Assembly: GCF_001876935.1 (NCBI RefSeq)
Contig: NC_033798.1
Coordinates: forward strand, 93,884,151 to 93,948,150
Reading direction: 5' to 3'
DNA from: Asparagus officinalis
Taxonomy: Eukaryota; Streptophyta; Magnoliopsida; Asparagales; Asparagaceae
DNA: 64,000 bases
Made by a program: the position numbers and the translations under genes. Of this stretch, positions 44,049 through 56,146 are shown in pieces; positions within the stretch are counted from its first letter, which is position 1, and the number at the start of each line of letters is the position of its first letter. Under the pieces are notes generated by a model that was not told where the DNA came from, made no database searches, and saw only the letters and a list, made by a program, of their open reading frames with translations.

Positions 44049-45260
44049 TGTTTGAACTTTATTTAGGAAGAACGTTGTTCATGCAATATCTCTTTTTTGA
44101 TTAATGGCAAACTCTCATTTGATACTAATAAGTTTATGAGATGCTATATTTCAAGAATAAACAAGTATAAAAACATTTTGTCTCAAAACGATGCAAAATC
44201 AACACGAGCAGTTGATTTTAACCATTAATCATTGATGGTCATGAGACAACCATTGGTGGTCCATATGTCATTAGTGGACTACAAAAAATAATCTGTACCT
44301 TTTAAAAATAAGAAATTGAACCATTGATGGACTACAATTAACCATCAAGGATTCATTCAACCATTAATGGACTACAGTCAATAACTCGTGAATTCTAGAA
44401 ACTAAAATTTGAATAATCAATAGACTCAGGGAACCATCAATGATCACATTTAACCGTCAATGTTCTCGACTCATTTTGACAGATTTCCAGATTCGATCTC
44501 AACCTTTTAATCATAGATTTGATCTCCTAATTCAACACTAATTAGAAGACTTCTTTTCAAGGCTATCAAGGTCTGTTTAAGGAAGGATTAGAGAACATAT
44601 TGGGAACAAAAGAGAGGAGATCTGCACAAAACCGTGAGATCAAATTCTATGGTTTGAGAGAGATTGAGAGTGAGAATTTGATTCCTTGAGTCCCATTTAA
44701 CTTCCTCTCATCGCGCTCAACATTGGAAGATAATCATCAACTTCAGTTTGAAGATCAATTTGTTTTAAAAGGGCTGTAAAATATTTTAAGTTGTGCTTTA
44801 ATTATTTTTAGGGTTAGTTTTGTATTTGAAACATACGAGTTTGACGACATACTCAAGTCGAGGTAATTGAGGGCTGGCATGCACAAGCCAGAGTAATTGA
44901 GTATAGCTAACTAGGGCTAGGTTTCTTCTAGTCATTGTGAGAACTTAGGTATCTTAAATTGTTTTGGGTAGATTTTAGGGTCATATTTGTAAATCCTACT
45001 GAATTGGATTGTGACTTGGGGATAACTTCGGTCACAGTGCAAAAGGCCTTTTGCGAGAAGGAATAGTGCATGTAGGATTTTGATCAAAATCACTATGAAA
45101 ATCTCGTGTGTTCCTGTATTAGTTGCTCTTAAAATTTTGTATTTTATTTCCTACTGCATATTCCTTGTTTATTCGAAAAATGTGTAGCAATCCTATTCAC
45201 CCTGCCCCCTCCCCCTCCCCCTCCCCTTCCCCTCTCTAAGCTTGCATCATATTTCCAACA
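44049..45260 (+). repeat. 3' LTR of the non-autonomous Copia
   Basis: TGTTTGAACTTTATT ... ATTTCCAACA, paired with the 5' LTR at 22465. It contains a C-rich expansion (45198-45236, CCCCCTCCCC units) absent from the 5' LTR. LTR-LTR divergence is clearly visible by eye, so this insertion is old. Confidence 0.9.
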
Positions 45261-45265
45261 CTTTG

Positions 45266-46173
45266 ATCTAGTCTTAGGGTTAGATCCAATTTTATTGCAT
45301 CTTCTGTTTGTATTTTTATGGTGATATTGATGATTGGAACAAAAAATTTGTAATTTTCATTATGAAAATTTATTTTTTATAAAAAACTTAAATTTGTTGA
45401 TGTAAAAATCCAATTTTAGTTATGTGGGATGTCAAATTTACTATAAAAATATAGCTTTTATGAACTAGAGGGAAATTTTAGTAGATCAAGGATTTATTAA
45501 ATTTTTTAAGCTATCAGCTCTTTCTAGAAAAAAAAATTTTATTTAAATTTTAAAAAACAAAAATCCTAGGCGCCGACGTGGTTGTTGCCTTTAATAAACA
45601 AAGGAGGGTATGGGTTTTAGGCAATATTGTTAGGTCACCATAGCTAGGTGGCACTATAGCGGGGCACGTAGAATTTCTACAATAAATTGGAAGCCTAGCT
45701 ATAGTTGGGCTGGTGCCGCTTGGTAGTGCCACCACCGTTGGGCAGCACCACTACTACTGACACTAACAGCAGCACCGCTAAGGTTGAAACTCTAGAGGCA
45801 AAAGCATAAATAAGAGGGTTTTTTTTATTTTTAAGTATATTTGAAATTTCAGACAATTGTTTTTAAATTAGAAAATTATTTAGAAATAATACAATTTCTT
45901 AAGTAGAGCCCACTAGATTTAATAATAGAGTTATTTTTAGATTTAGAAAAATAATTTTTAAACTTTAGAAGTTTCAGAAAATTCGTTTTTATACACCAAA
46001 AAATTTAATTATAAAAAATGCTAATAAAATATTTGATATTTTGATTGTTGGTTTTTCCAGTGGGAGCACCTGGGCGCATATTAATCTCAGAAGAAAAAAT
46101 CCCTAATGAAATTAACATGATACATAGGTAGTTAAATATCAAATGAAAATCTTAATATAATTTTTAAGTGGTA
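45266..46173 (+). other. Segment of the outer element; no coding sequence
   Basis: Joins to 22459 once the Copia is removed, so it is probably the leader of the outer LTR element. It is AT-rich, with a short GC-rich block at 45560-45790. No domain seen. Confidence 0.45.
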
Positions 46174-48345
46174 GATTTTGTTAGACCCTAGAGGGGGGGT
46201 GATTAGGGTCTTATGCTAATCTAATCCGATTAAATGCTAATTAAAATTAATTAACAAATATATTCTTGCAAGATAGATATACAAAGAGTTATGTGCAAGA
46301 ATATGTAATATACACAAGGTGATATATCCTATATGATAGAAATATATGCAAGGATATATAAACAATAAGATATATCCTAACAAAGAGATATAGACAATGT
46401 ATGTGCAAGGAGATAAAACTAACAAGAGGGGTAAACAAATTAGCTACAAATGTGATAGGGCAAAATGATCAACAAGCAATACACAATGGCGATGTAAGAT
46501 AGATAGAAACAAGTGCCGCCAATTTCAATCACAAACGTTAAAAGGATATGTTTAGCGAGGTTCGGCTCCCCACGACCTACGTCCCCGCTCCTCACCTCGA
46601 GGAGATCTCACTATACAACGCGGTTTCTACGTTCACACCGAACAACGTTTACACCTCACAATACAATCACTATGCAATCACAGCCTCACAGACACACTAA
46701 GTGTTGGTCGCTAGCCCGTGTCCCTCCTCCTTAAGTGCTCGGTTACAACCTCTCCCTAGCACGTCAACCAGCGCCACTCGCTGCTTTGGATTCGACCCCG
46801 TCTCTCACGCACACAACTTCTCTCGGTGTACAAGTGTATTACAAGTGAATCCTCAACAATTAAGCACAATATAATAAATGATTGTTCTCTCTAAACAAGG
46901 TGAGAACTCAATTAAGCAGCAACTCTTAGTCACAAACCCACAACCCAAATTATACTATGAATGTAAATACAATAAGCTCAATAGGTTGTGTGTGAACAAA
47001 GAGATAAAACAATATAAACTCAATATGAAATCTAGCTTATGAAATTAAGAAGCAAACTTATAAAATTCTAGAATTGAGTTAAGGAAACTTCTCTATAGAT
47101 GACAAGAGAGAGGGAGAAAGAATGAATGCTCAACACCCCAAGGATGATCTTCTCACTTGCGCTCTTGTGAAATTTGCTCCACAAATCAAACTCTTGTAAA
47201 TGCTTAAAAGATTTTTAAACAAACACTAAACAAGTTTAAACCCTTGTTAAAATCTTTTAAACCATTCTCTTGTATATTAGAAAAGAGTGCAATGGGGGTA
47301 TATATAACCTCCAAAGAACTCAGCCAAAAACCTGAGCAAAAATCAAAACAGCCCCAAGGCAACGGTCATAAAAAGAGCCGTTGGAACTGTACTGGACAGG
47401 CGTCGGTCGACCGATCCGGTCGACCGAAAAAGCTCTCGGTCGACCGGACCGGTCGACCGACGAACTCTCTGTCGGCCAGTAAGCCTATGAGCTCAGGTTC
47501 GGTGGACCGGTTCGGTCGACCAAAAACTGACATATCAAAAACTGTATATCTGATTTTAAAACGCTGTTTAAAAATATCAAATAAATTTCAAAAAATGTAA
47601 AACTTTGGGGAATGATTGTAGACATGATAATAAACATGCTACAATGACTACTTTTGAAAAAGGACTTCCCCAATAAAAAATATCATCATTTTTCAAATAT
47701 GTTCAAAAACATGAAAATATGAGATACTTGAATTTTGATGTTTTGACATAAACCAACTTTTGAAACTTTGTGAAATGTTTTTATAGACTTAGTAAAACAT
47801 GTATAAACTGATATTCAAGTCTACAAACTAAGAATACAGTATTTTCACAAAATTGCATATTCTATGCAATATATTCAAAAACACAATAGAAAATATGAAA
47901 TATATAATTTCATATATATCTATGCATTTGTTTCATATATAAGCCCGAAAACTGTAAAACCAAAAACATATGTATATATATATATATATCACTATATATA
48001 TACATGAAAACCAACATAATGTGTGTGTATAGATATTGAGCTTAACGTACTTAACACACATAATATAAATCCTAAACTAAGTTACCCAAGCTTGATCGTG
48101 ATCTTCAATGAGCTCAACTTGGTACACGTGCGGATGAAGCTTGAAATTGATCTTTAACTTGAATTGTACGTTGCTTCACTCCATAATTCCGCCAACCTCC
48201 TCTTGATATGATCGTTATGGCGCAATCCATCCAACCTCCAACATATTGTTTGCCTAGAATTAATATAAAACACAAACACTAGACAAACAATATTAGATGT
48301 AAATTGTTTGTAAATCATCATCAAAACAAGAAGGCCAACAGATTT
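46174..48345 (-). mobile_element. SIRE-like solo LTR with TSD
   Basis: 2162 bp (46179-48340), flanked by GATTT at 46174-46178 and 48341-48345. In sense it starts TGTTGGCCTTCTTG and ends GGGTCTAACA. It is the same family as 1-1797. Key sites: GGTCGACC cluster 47405-47521, TATATATA 47299-47306. Confidence 0.92.
47405..47521. promoter_or_regulatory. GGTCGACC cluster of the solo LTR
   Basis: Perfect octamers at 47405, 47418, 47438, 47451 and 47514, and a variant GGTGGACC at 47501. The nearest is 98 bp upstream (in sense) of the TATA box, the same distance as in the 1-1797 copy. Confidence 0.75.
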
Positions 48346-48526
48346 TAGGTAGACATAACACTATAATTTAACTACCCAATCTAGTCTATCTCTAAAAAAT
48401 CTAATATTGAAAATTTTATAATAATTTTAAAAATTATATCTTTAAATATCATGGTTGGGGCCCAAGGCCATCATCTTTTTGTTTGGGATATAATTTTATT
48501 ATTAGCATAAAAGTTTTAATGAGATG
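48346..48526. other. Short spacer of the outer element
   Basis: AT-rich, no feature. Confidence 0.4.
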
Positions 48527-49184
48527 AAATGTGTGACGCCCCTGGTTTCAACAAGGCTGCAGTCCAAGGTGAAACCAAGAATGGTAAACCTGCCATGCAC
48601 TACACCGTACAATAACATGTTTCACCATCACAATTACTATCTATCTAGTATAATCAACCATAGGTATAGGTACAAAACAGGTAAGAGAAAGTATACAGGA
48701 GAAATACTCAATAACAGATAAACTCTAAAAAAATTAACACCACTAGAATAAATAGACCAATCTCTAAGAAAAAAATAACAGCTGACTGAACAAGTGTCTC
48801 GACATAGGGAATCAAATAAATTGACAATAAGGCACATCACCTTTACAAACCTAGAATAATAACTCAAATGTTCATAAACACATCTACTGTGGAGTTCTGA
48901 CATAAACTACTAATAAAATACTATAAATAACTGCTAGAACAACTTCATCAAGTTACGGCTCTCCGTGCACCTAGCTCGTTACCTAAAATGGGGGAAACAA
49001 CGAGCGTCAAGCGCTAGCGAGTAACATCTCAACCAACCCAAGGGGGAAAGGCTTGAAGTATAGGAGAAATTTGTGTTAATACACATAGATAATCAAGCTT
49101 CAACTCTGAAATAAATCAGAAGTTTGATATTTAGGAATTTACAATACAAGCATAGGTATGTCAACTATCCCGTTAGCTCGCATT

Positions 49185-49423
49185 ATAAATGGCTAACTAC
49201 CAAAACCAAAAGCTACAACGTGGAGCAATAACTCCATCTCCAACTATAATCTCAATAAATGGCTAACTACCAAAACCAAAAGCTACAACGTGGAGCAATA
49301 ACTCCATCTCCAACTATAATCTCAATGACCTGACATATGTCAAAAATATATGTTACAACGTGGAGCAATAACTCCATCTCCAACTATAATCTCAATGACC
49401 TGACATATGTCAAAAATATATGT
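49185..49423. repeat. Two overlapping exact 70-bp tandem duplications
   Basis: 49185-49256 equals 49255-49326, and 49284-49353 equals 49354-49423, both with period 70. The other LTR (56765-56860) has a single copy of each. Confidence 0.92.
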
Positions 49424-49464
49424 CTAACTCATTGACTATAACAGATAAAGGTCCAATACATGAT

Positions 49465-49645
49465 TGAAAATAGCTTAAAGTCCAACACGAGGACTGTAGT
49501 TGATTATAGTCCAATACGGGGACTTTAATAGCTTATAGTCCAACACGAGGACTTTAATAGATTATAGTCAAACACGAGCACTTCAATAGTTTATAGTCCA
49601 ACACGAGAACTTCAATAGCTTATAGTCCAACACGAAGACTTCAAC
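49465..49645. repeat. AACACGA minisatellite in the Tekay LTR
   Basis: About six units of ~30-33 bp, AGTCCAACACGAGGACT plus an AT-rich linker (TTYAATAGYTTAT). The best units are AGTCC/GGACT hairpins with a 7-nt loop. The same array is in the other LTR (56905-57085). Confidence 0.75.
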
Positions 49646-51090
49646 ATGTAAATAATGTCAGAACCAACATATATAACATTTATTCTCATGCCTCAGTAAG
49701 TAAATCTAATCTCATGTTAGTAGTCAACTCATGTAGATATTTCTCAGTGTATTACAATCTCACATAACCAAAGTGTCTCGCTAGCCACACAAACTCATGC
49801 AATAAAATGACTATGCATAAAAATCACCAGCGGTCGACCACCGAGAAACAGAACCTTACTGATTCTTGTGCACGTTACGCAGTCGACCGCCACGTCCACC
49901 GCGGTCAACTGCGTAGAAGCAGAAACTTTTTTTAGATTTCTATTCTACATGGTTTAATCTCAAACTTTGTGTGTGACGTGATTATACACTAACAACCCTA
50001 AATACGTGATTTAGCATGTCAAAAATATGTGAAGAACAGTCTAATCACTACAGACAAATCAAAACATATTTAAACACATATAAACATGTCGAAACCTTCG
50101 AGAACAAATATTTTTCTTTCAAAACTCTTATTTGAAAATATGTTCAGATCTAGATCTGCATTAAGAAATTCGTGGGTGATCTTATTAACTGAAAACTTGT
50201 TCTATTTGTAATATATAATAATAAGATCTATCTTTATACATAAAGTAGCATGTTAGGCTCACAAATCATATGAAAACATCATTAAAACCACTTAAAAACA
50301 GGGGTGTAGGATTGGACGAGATGAAACTCGCCTGAGGGGTGATGAAAAACTTTAAACAAGGCTGTAACAAGTCCTCCTTCGCTACAAGCCGCCGGATCTT
50401 GCTCAAACTCTCCAAAATCCGCCAAGAAACGCCAAAGAAAGGGGTTAGGGTTTGCAAGAGGGGAGAAGGAGGCTGCTAGGGTTTGGGCTGATGAAGAAGA
50501 GGATCTCCCGAATATAATAATATATATATGAACCCAAAAACCTGACCCAAAACTCAATATGACACGAACTAGGAAAGTTGTCTCATCGATACGTGGTCGA
50601 CCGTCACGGTCGATTGGACAGGAAAAATCCTGTTTGTGCATGTTTGTTTGTGTGCTGGCCTTACACTTGTTCTCTCTCACATAAATAAACTTGTTTGATC
50701 CCCAAACACTTGCTATCACATTCATCTATGATATAAGCATATATTTCACAATAAAAACTCATTCATTGTATTTTACAGGGTTTTATACTCTTCCCCCCTT
50801 AAAAGAATTTTGTCCTCAAAATTCTAAAATCGTATCTTAAAAATTAATAATACGAGAAAAGCACGTCGGGAGTAATTAAATTCCCATATACACATCTCAT
50901 AGTATTAATTTCCAGATATGAACATAGTAATATCTAAATTTAACAACCTAGAATGCAAATATTCACGCCTTAATCCCTAACTAAATGGAATTAGTACATC
51001 GGGAGAAAAATCCAAACAAGGAACCCCCCTATATATATACCATGTAGTCCAAATGTTTAACGATTATGTGAAAATACCTCCATCCTAGTG

Positions 51091-52330
51091 TTAAAGATAA
51101 ATATGACTATCTAAAATCATCATAAAACATAAGAAAACATAATCCAAACAATCTACCTGCTCAAACAGGTGTGGATAGTCGTGACGCATATCCTCCTCGT
51201 GCTCCCAAGAAATATCCTCAGATCCTCTCCGGTTCCATTGAACTTTCACCAAAGGCATCACATTGTTTTTAAGTTTCTTGTCTTCTCTAAAAAGTATACA
51301 AACTGGGATCTCAATCGTAGTCAAGTCGTCCTGAAGCTTAATCTCCGGAGCATCCAATACTCGCTGTCTCTTCTCGTCATGTAAGTGCTTCTTGAGCATA
51401 GAAATGTGAAATACGTCGTGCACACCAGACATTGATGCTACAAGGCCTAGTCTATATGTAACAACCCCAATATGCTCTACAATCTGAAAAGGGCCAATAT
51501 ATCTCGGGGCAAGCTTTCCCCGTCTATCAAATCGCTGCACACCCTTCATCGGTGATACCTTTAGCATGACATAATCTCCCACCTAAAACTCTAAAGGTCA
51601 CCGTCTATAATCTGCATAGCTCTTCTGCTGACTTTGAGCAGCTAGAATACGCTCCCTAATTAATGCTACCTTTTCGGTAGTCTGCCCCACAAGCTCTGGT
51701 CTAAGTAACAAGTTATCCTCCGGCTCTGCCTAATATATAGGGGATCTACAGGGCCTCTCGTACAATGCCTCATACGGAGCCATACCAATCGTTGCTTGAT
51801 AACTATTATTATAAGCGAACTCTATCAAAGGAATATGATCCTCCTAGCTGCCTTGAAAATTAATGATACAAGCCCGTAGCATGTCCTCCAACACCTGGTT
51901 CACTCTCTCTGTCTGACCGTCTGTCCGAGGCTGGAAAACACTGCTATGTAATAACCTACTACCGAATGAATCCGGGAAATTTCTCCAAAAGTGCAAGGTA
52001 AAAACTGAGCCTTGATCTGACACAATTGTGTCTGGAACTCTGTGAAGTCAAACTATCTCCCGGATAAAAATCCTCGCATAGGTCTCAGCGGAATAAGTGG
52101 TCCTCACTGAAATAAAATGTACAGACTTTGTCAACCGATCCACTATTACCCAAACTGAGTCGTTCCCTATTTTCAACTTCGGCAACTCTACAATAAAGTC
52201 CATGGAAATGTCCGTTCACTTCCACTCTGGAATGGGTAAAGACTGAAGTGTCCCTGCTTGTCTCTGGTGGTCTGCCTTCACCTACTGACAGGTAAAACAC
52301 TTGGCTACATAATCTGCAATATCTCTACGC
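51091..52330 (-). pseudogene. Gypsy integrase with C-terminal chromodomain
   Basis: The open part 51582-51091 is the integrase C-terminus (MGDYVMLKVSPMKGVQRFDR, GKLAPRYIGPFQIVEHIG, VFHISMLKKHL) followed by a chromodomain-like end (PLVKVQWNRRGSEDISWEHE, EDMRHDYPHLFEQ), typical of Tekay chromoviruses, where it is thought to target heterochromatin. Upstream, 51600-52330 still reads as the catalytic core (FIVELPKLKIGNDSVWVIVD, VSDQGSVFT, TDGQTERVNQVLED, IEFAYNNSYQATIGMAPYEA) with stops at Trp, Gln and Arg codons (TAG, TAG, TGA). Confidence 0.9.
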
Positions 52331-53440
52331 ATACCACTCCACCAAAAGTTTCTCTTCAAGTCCTTGTACATCTTAGTGGTTCCTGAATGCACTGTATATC
52401 GAGTACGATGTTCTTCATCAAACAACTCCCTCTTCAGCTCCACACTAGTTGCCATGACTAATCGACCCTTCTTCTGAAGGCCTCCATCTGTTCGAATGGT
52501 CCAATCATCCTTAGGCTCTTTGGAAATCTCCTCATTTCGGATTTGAATCCAAGAGTCCTCTAACTAAGCTCTGACTACTCTGTCCCTCTAAGATGGCTGC
52601 ACTGATAAAGCTCCCAAGTATGTGTTGTTTCTGCCCATCTCTGGCCTAAAATCGAACTGACTAAGGGTAATGAGATATCGATACAACGAGCACCTCAAAG
52701 CCGCAACCTGATGTCGATGCTTCCTAATCAAAGCATCTGCTATGACGTTCGCCTTACCCGGGTGATACTAAATCGTGAACTCGTAGTCCTTGATGAACTC
52801 AATCCATCGCCGCTATCTCTAGTTAAGTTCCTTTTGGGAGAAAAGGTAATTCAGACTTTGGTGGTCTGTGAATAGCTCGAACTGAACTCCATACAAATAG
52901 TGTCTCCACGCCTTCAACACGAATACTACCGCTGCTAACTCCAAATCATGAGTGGAGTAGTTCTGCTCATACACCCTTAACTACCGTGAGATATATGCTA
53001 CTACCTTCTGAATGTGTATTAGAACACCTCCCAAACCTGCTAACGATGTATCCGTGTATACAACAAATGTCTTGTCACTGCTCGAAATAGTAAGAACTGG
53101 CGCCATAGTCAACCTAGCCTTCAAGGTATCAAAGGCCTTCTAGCACTCCGTGCTCCAAGTGAACTATATACACTTCTTCGTAAGGCATGTAAGTGACATC
53201 ACAATCTTCGAGAAATCTTGAATGAACTTCCTGTAATATCCGGCTAACCCCAAAAAGCTATGAATCTTGGTAATCGTCTTCGGCGGTTCCCAATCAATCA
53301 CTGTTGAAACCTTAGCTAGGTCCACTGCTATGCCCTCTCTACTGATAATATAGCCAAGGAACCTGACCTCAGAAATCCAAAACTCATATTTGCTAAACTT
53401 AGCATATAGCTGATGCTCCCTTAAAGTCTGCAAAGCCAAA
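52331..53440 (-). pseudogene. Gypsy RT end, RNase H and integrase zinc finger
   Basis: 53439-53164 is well kept: HQLYAKFSKYEFWISEVRFL, GYIISREGIAVD, HSFLGLAGYYRKFIQDFSKI, the RT thumb/connection. The RNase H region and the HHCC finger follow with many stops. The enzymes are inactive in this copy. Confidence 0.8.
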
Positions 53441-53935
53441 CATAGATGCTACTCATGCTCAGACTCCGACCTAAAGTAGATAAGAATATCATTGATAAAT
53501 ACAATCACAAATTACTCTAAGTATGAACGAAAAACCCGGTTCATCAAATCCATGAATACCGCGGGTGCATTGATCAACCTAAATAGCATGACAAAAAACT
53601 CGAAGGACCCATATTGAGTCAGAAAGGCGGTCTTGGGAATATCCATTTCTCGTACCCGTAGCTAATGATAACCAGAACGAAGATCAATCTTTGAAAAATA
53701 CTATGCTCCCTGCAGCTGATCGAACAAGTCATCAATCTGAGGCAAAGGATATCTATTCCGGATAGTGTCTTTGTTCAACTCACGGTAGTCGATACATAAT
53801 CGCATACTACCATCCTTTTTCTTCACGAAGAGGACTGACGCTCCCCACGGAGAATGACTCCGATGAATAAAGCCCTGAGCTAACAACTCATCCAACTGGG
53901 TCTGTAACTCCCTCATTTCACCAGGTGCCATGCGA
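53440..53935 (-). pseudogene. Gypsy reverse transcriptase core, active site mutated
   Basis: 53931-53701 reads MAPGEMRELQTQLDELLAQG, FIHRSHSPWGASVLFVKKKD, CIDYRELNKDTIRNRYPLPQ, the RT N-terminal fingers. The catalytic block near 53499-53488 encodes FIND, where the family has F/Y-x-DD, so the first catalytic Asp is Asn (GAT to AAT). Inactive. Confidence 0.85.
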
Positions 53936-54081
53936 TAGGGTGCTCGGGATAACTGGGCTGTGCCTAGCTACAACTCGATACAGAACTCAACCTCTCTCAC
54001 AGGAGGCAACCCAGGTATGTCCTGAAAGATATCCTGATAATCTGAGACAACTCTAGTCTCGCATATATTAGAACTTTGATC

Positions 54082-54470
54082 CTAAAGAATTACCTCCTCG
54101 ATGTACGCCAGTATTGACTCCACAAACTGGTTCCCTTGAGAGGTTGCCACAACTAACTCTGACCCATCAGATGCTCGCAAATTGACTATTTTTGCAAAAC
54201 AGTCGATACTAACGTGGTAGGAAGATAGCCAATCCATACTAAGAATGACATTGAACTCTGACATGCTCAACACTATCAGATCAACAACAAATTCAGACTC
54301 GTCTAAACTGATAACACACCTCCTACAAATGCTCTCCAAGAGCGACATCTCACCTAGAGGGGTGGAAACTGACAAAGGAATATCTAGAGGCTAAGCTACA
54401 AGCTGAAGTCTAATCATAAATGCATAAGATATGAAAGAATGCGAAGCTTCTGAATCGAAAAGAATACGGG
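54082..54470 (-). pseudogene. Gypsy protease, active site mutated
   Basis: 54375-54082 has VEFNVILSMDWL-type sequence (family DVILGMDWL) and SYHVSIDC. The active-site triad at 54456-54448 encodes DSE instead of DTG, followed by ASHSFIS-like residues. It would process Gag-Pol. Confidence 0.8.
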
Positions 54471-55580
54471 CTGGAAAGAAGTTCACAAGGAACGTACCCT
54501 CCACTACGGCCCCGCTAACACCATGATCACGAGGGACTACCGTATAGACTCTACCGGTGGCTGGAGGCTGCTCTGCTACTGGAGGTGGAGCATATGGAAC
54601 TACCTATCCCTGATGGACCTCTTGAACTGCACGAACTTATCCTTTAATCTACGCAAGTACTGGCGGTGCCTCTAGTCTCATCTGTTGGCCCTGACCTCGG
54701 TCCTGAAATCAATTCTGCTGCTGATTTTGCCCTCTCCCTTGCTGGGCTCCTGCTGGTGTACTGCGACACTCTGATGCTTTGTGGCCAATCTTGTGACACT
54801 TAAAACAAGTGCCCTGGAACTTGCACTATCGAGGCGCTCTCTGATCCTGCTGGGGTCCTCTCTTATGAGGGCCTTGCTGCTATTGTTGCTGCTGGGTTCC
54901 TGAAAAAGATCTCTTATTCTTGCCTTATCCTTAGTATTCCCTTCATTGTCCTTCTAAAACATAGCTGATTCATTCTCCTGTGATGTGGCAGCATCCGCTA
55001 CCTCTCGAACTGAATAGAACCTCCTATAAACGAGGTATCGACGAAGGTTAGGGTGAAGTCCTACTAGAAACATCTGTACCATCTCCCTGCATCTCCTTTG
55101 AGACTGTAGGATGCCAGCCTCTGCTTCTGAACCAATGTCACATTAAGTATCTCAAGGATGTTACCTACATCCTCCTTCCACTTATGTGCTGCAAGAGAAT
55201 CTGATAGTCCCTGAAACTCTGGTGCCCTCATCTTCTGGTATCTCTCTACTAAGCGGAGCCAAGCCTCCTTCTCTGTGGCTCTATTAATAACTGTCGATGG
55301 GGTGGGTACCAGTGTGTCCTCCGAAAGGTTCTCTGTAATGGGAATAGCTGGTACTACCGATGGTGGAACTACTAGTGGTGGTGGTGTGATGTGATTCATC
55401 ACAAGCTCCTCAAGTGCTGCTATCCTAGGGGCTATGGGAGCCATAAGATCTACCAAGTACTGGGGAGCCTGCTGCGGCTCGGGGGGATGGGAGCCATAAG
55501 ATCTACCAAGTACTGGGGAGCCTGCTGCGGCTCGGGTGGAGCATGTTGCGGCTCTGGTGGGGCCTTCTACGACTCTGCCT
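54471..55580 (-). pseudogene. Gypsy gag with CCHC knuckle
   Basis: 55456-55064: MVDLMAPIAPRIAALEELVM, a Pro-rich stretch, MRAPEFQGLSDSLAAHKWKE, then the capsid core (LASYSLKGDAGRWYR). The zinc knuckle CFKCHKIGHKASEC lies at 54807-54766. A 53-bp exact duplication at 55441/55494 disturbs the N-terminus. Many stops. Confidence 0.85.
55441..55545. repeat. Exact 53-bp tandem duplication in gag
   Basis: CCATAAGATCTACCAAG... at 55441 recurs at 55494. No mismatches over the unit. Confidence 0.85.
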
Positions 55581-55750
55581 AACTAGCTCTTGTTAATTCA
55601 TTTCTGGTTCACATGACTTTAGGCAGATAAAGCAGCTACAAAAGCTATGCTTGTTAATTGAGTAGGTGTCCATCTTCATGAAATGACATTGGTAGACGAC
55701 CCGTCTATTTATAGTCAATTCTCTTACTTTTGTAGGATTTCTTTCTAGAA

Positions 55751-55900
55751 ACTTGGTGAAATAGGTTCTTTTAGAATCAATTTCGAACCATCTGCTAGAG
55801 GTTGTAACAATCTGAACGATCCCACTACATCAGGACCCTTTCGACGTTGCACAAAAGCCATTACTTTATGTTCAGCTAGCACTAAAAAGGCTACTCCTAG
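55751..55900 (-). pseudogene. nad1: Mitochondrial nad1 fragment (NUMT) inside the Tekay leader
   Basis: Minus-strand translation LGVAFLVLAEHKVMAFVQRR, KGPDVVGSFRLLQPLADGSK, LILKEPISPS is plant mitochondrial NADH dehydrogenase subunit 1 (complex I membrane arm), N-terminal part. It has unedited-type ADGSK (plant mitochondria edit this Ser codon to Leu), so it came from DNA, not spliced or edited RNA. R-to-H in LAEHK and G-to-R in SFRLL (relative to the family) are consistent with C-to-T decay. It ends at PS with a stop two codons later, while the gene continues SANF. About 150 bp is firm; outer limits are unknown. Confidence 0.85.
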
Positions 55901-56131
55901 TGCGAGGTCTACCACGTCCGAACATCTGAGCATATAAAAGAAATTCGTATCATATATCATTCACTCAAATACTTTTAATATCACAAAAAAATATTTGAAA
56001 TTATTGAATACGCGTATATAACGTCCTCACTCATTCTAGAAATTTCTAGCGGACTCTATATACAAATCTTAAGAAACTTTACACTAACTCCACGACTCGA
56101 CACAGGATGATCCTAAGGATACTGGAACTAG

Positions 56132-56146
56132 AGTTCTAATACCAAC
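56132..56146 (-). promoter_or_regulatory. Primer-binding site of the Tekay-like element
   Basis: Minus strand TTGGTATTAGAAC follows CGTCACA, the LTR end. It is met-tRNA type with two transitions. Confidence 0.75.

Larger units (their letters stand above)
22460..45265 (+). mobile_element. Non-autonomous Copia element, split by two later insertions
   Basis: Bounded by the TSD CTTTG at 22460-22464 and 45261-45265, with element coordinates 22465-45260. The 5' LTR is 22465-23667 plus 31499-31508 (about 1.2 kb, interrupted 10 bp before its end by the TAT-like element). The 3' LTR is 44049-45260, preceded by the purine tract AAAGGGGGAGAT (44037-44048). With the insertions removed, the internal region holds gag, zinc-knuckle relics and a second decayed ORF, but no recognisable integrase, RT or RNase H. 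Transposition would therefore need enzymes in trans. Confidence 0.88.
48532..50787 (-). repeat. 3' LTR of the Tekay-like element
   Basis: Begins (plus) TGTGACGCCCCTGG and ends TTTTATA, where the other LTR has TTTTACA, so the terminal CA has mutated. It contains two exact 70-bp duplications (49185, 49284), an AACACGA minisatellite (49465-49645), a TATATATAT core box (50521-50529) and GGTCGACC at 50595. Confidence 0.88.
55581..56146. other. Tekay leader with primer site and a mitochondrial fragment
   Basis: Non-coding leader of the element between the gag start (about 55580) and the 5' LTR (56147). It contains the nad1 fragment described separately. 55590-55745 and 55905-56130 have no feature I can name. 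Confidence 0.5.

Noticed and set aside
45550..45735. Small minus-strand ORF in a GC-rich block
   Set aside because: Low-complexity composition, no domain, inside a retroelement leader.
46513..46734. ORF in the solo LTR GC-rich block (also mirrored at 1473-1827)
   Set aside because: It is LTR sequence near the LTR end; the frame is not conserved between the two copies.
49465..49645. CRISPR or tRNA-like hairpin series
   Set aside because: It is a short minisatellite present in both LTRs of one element.
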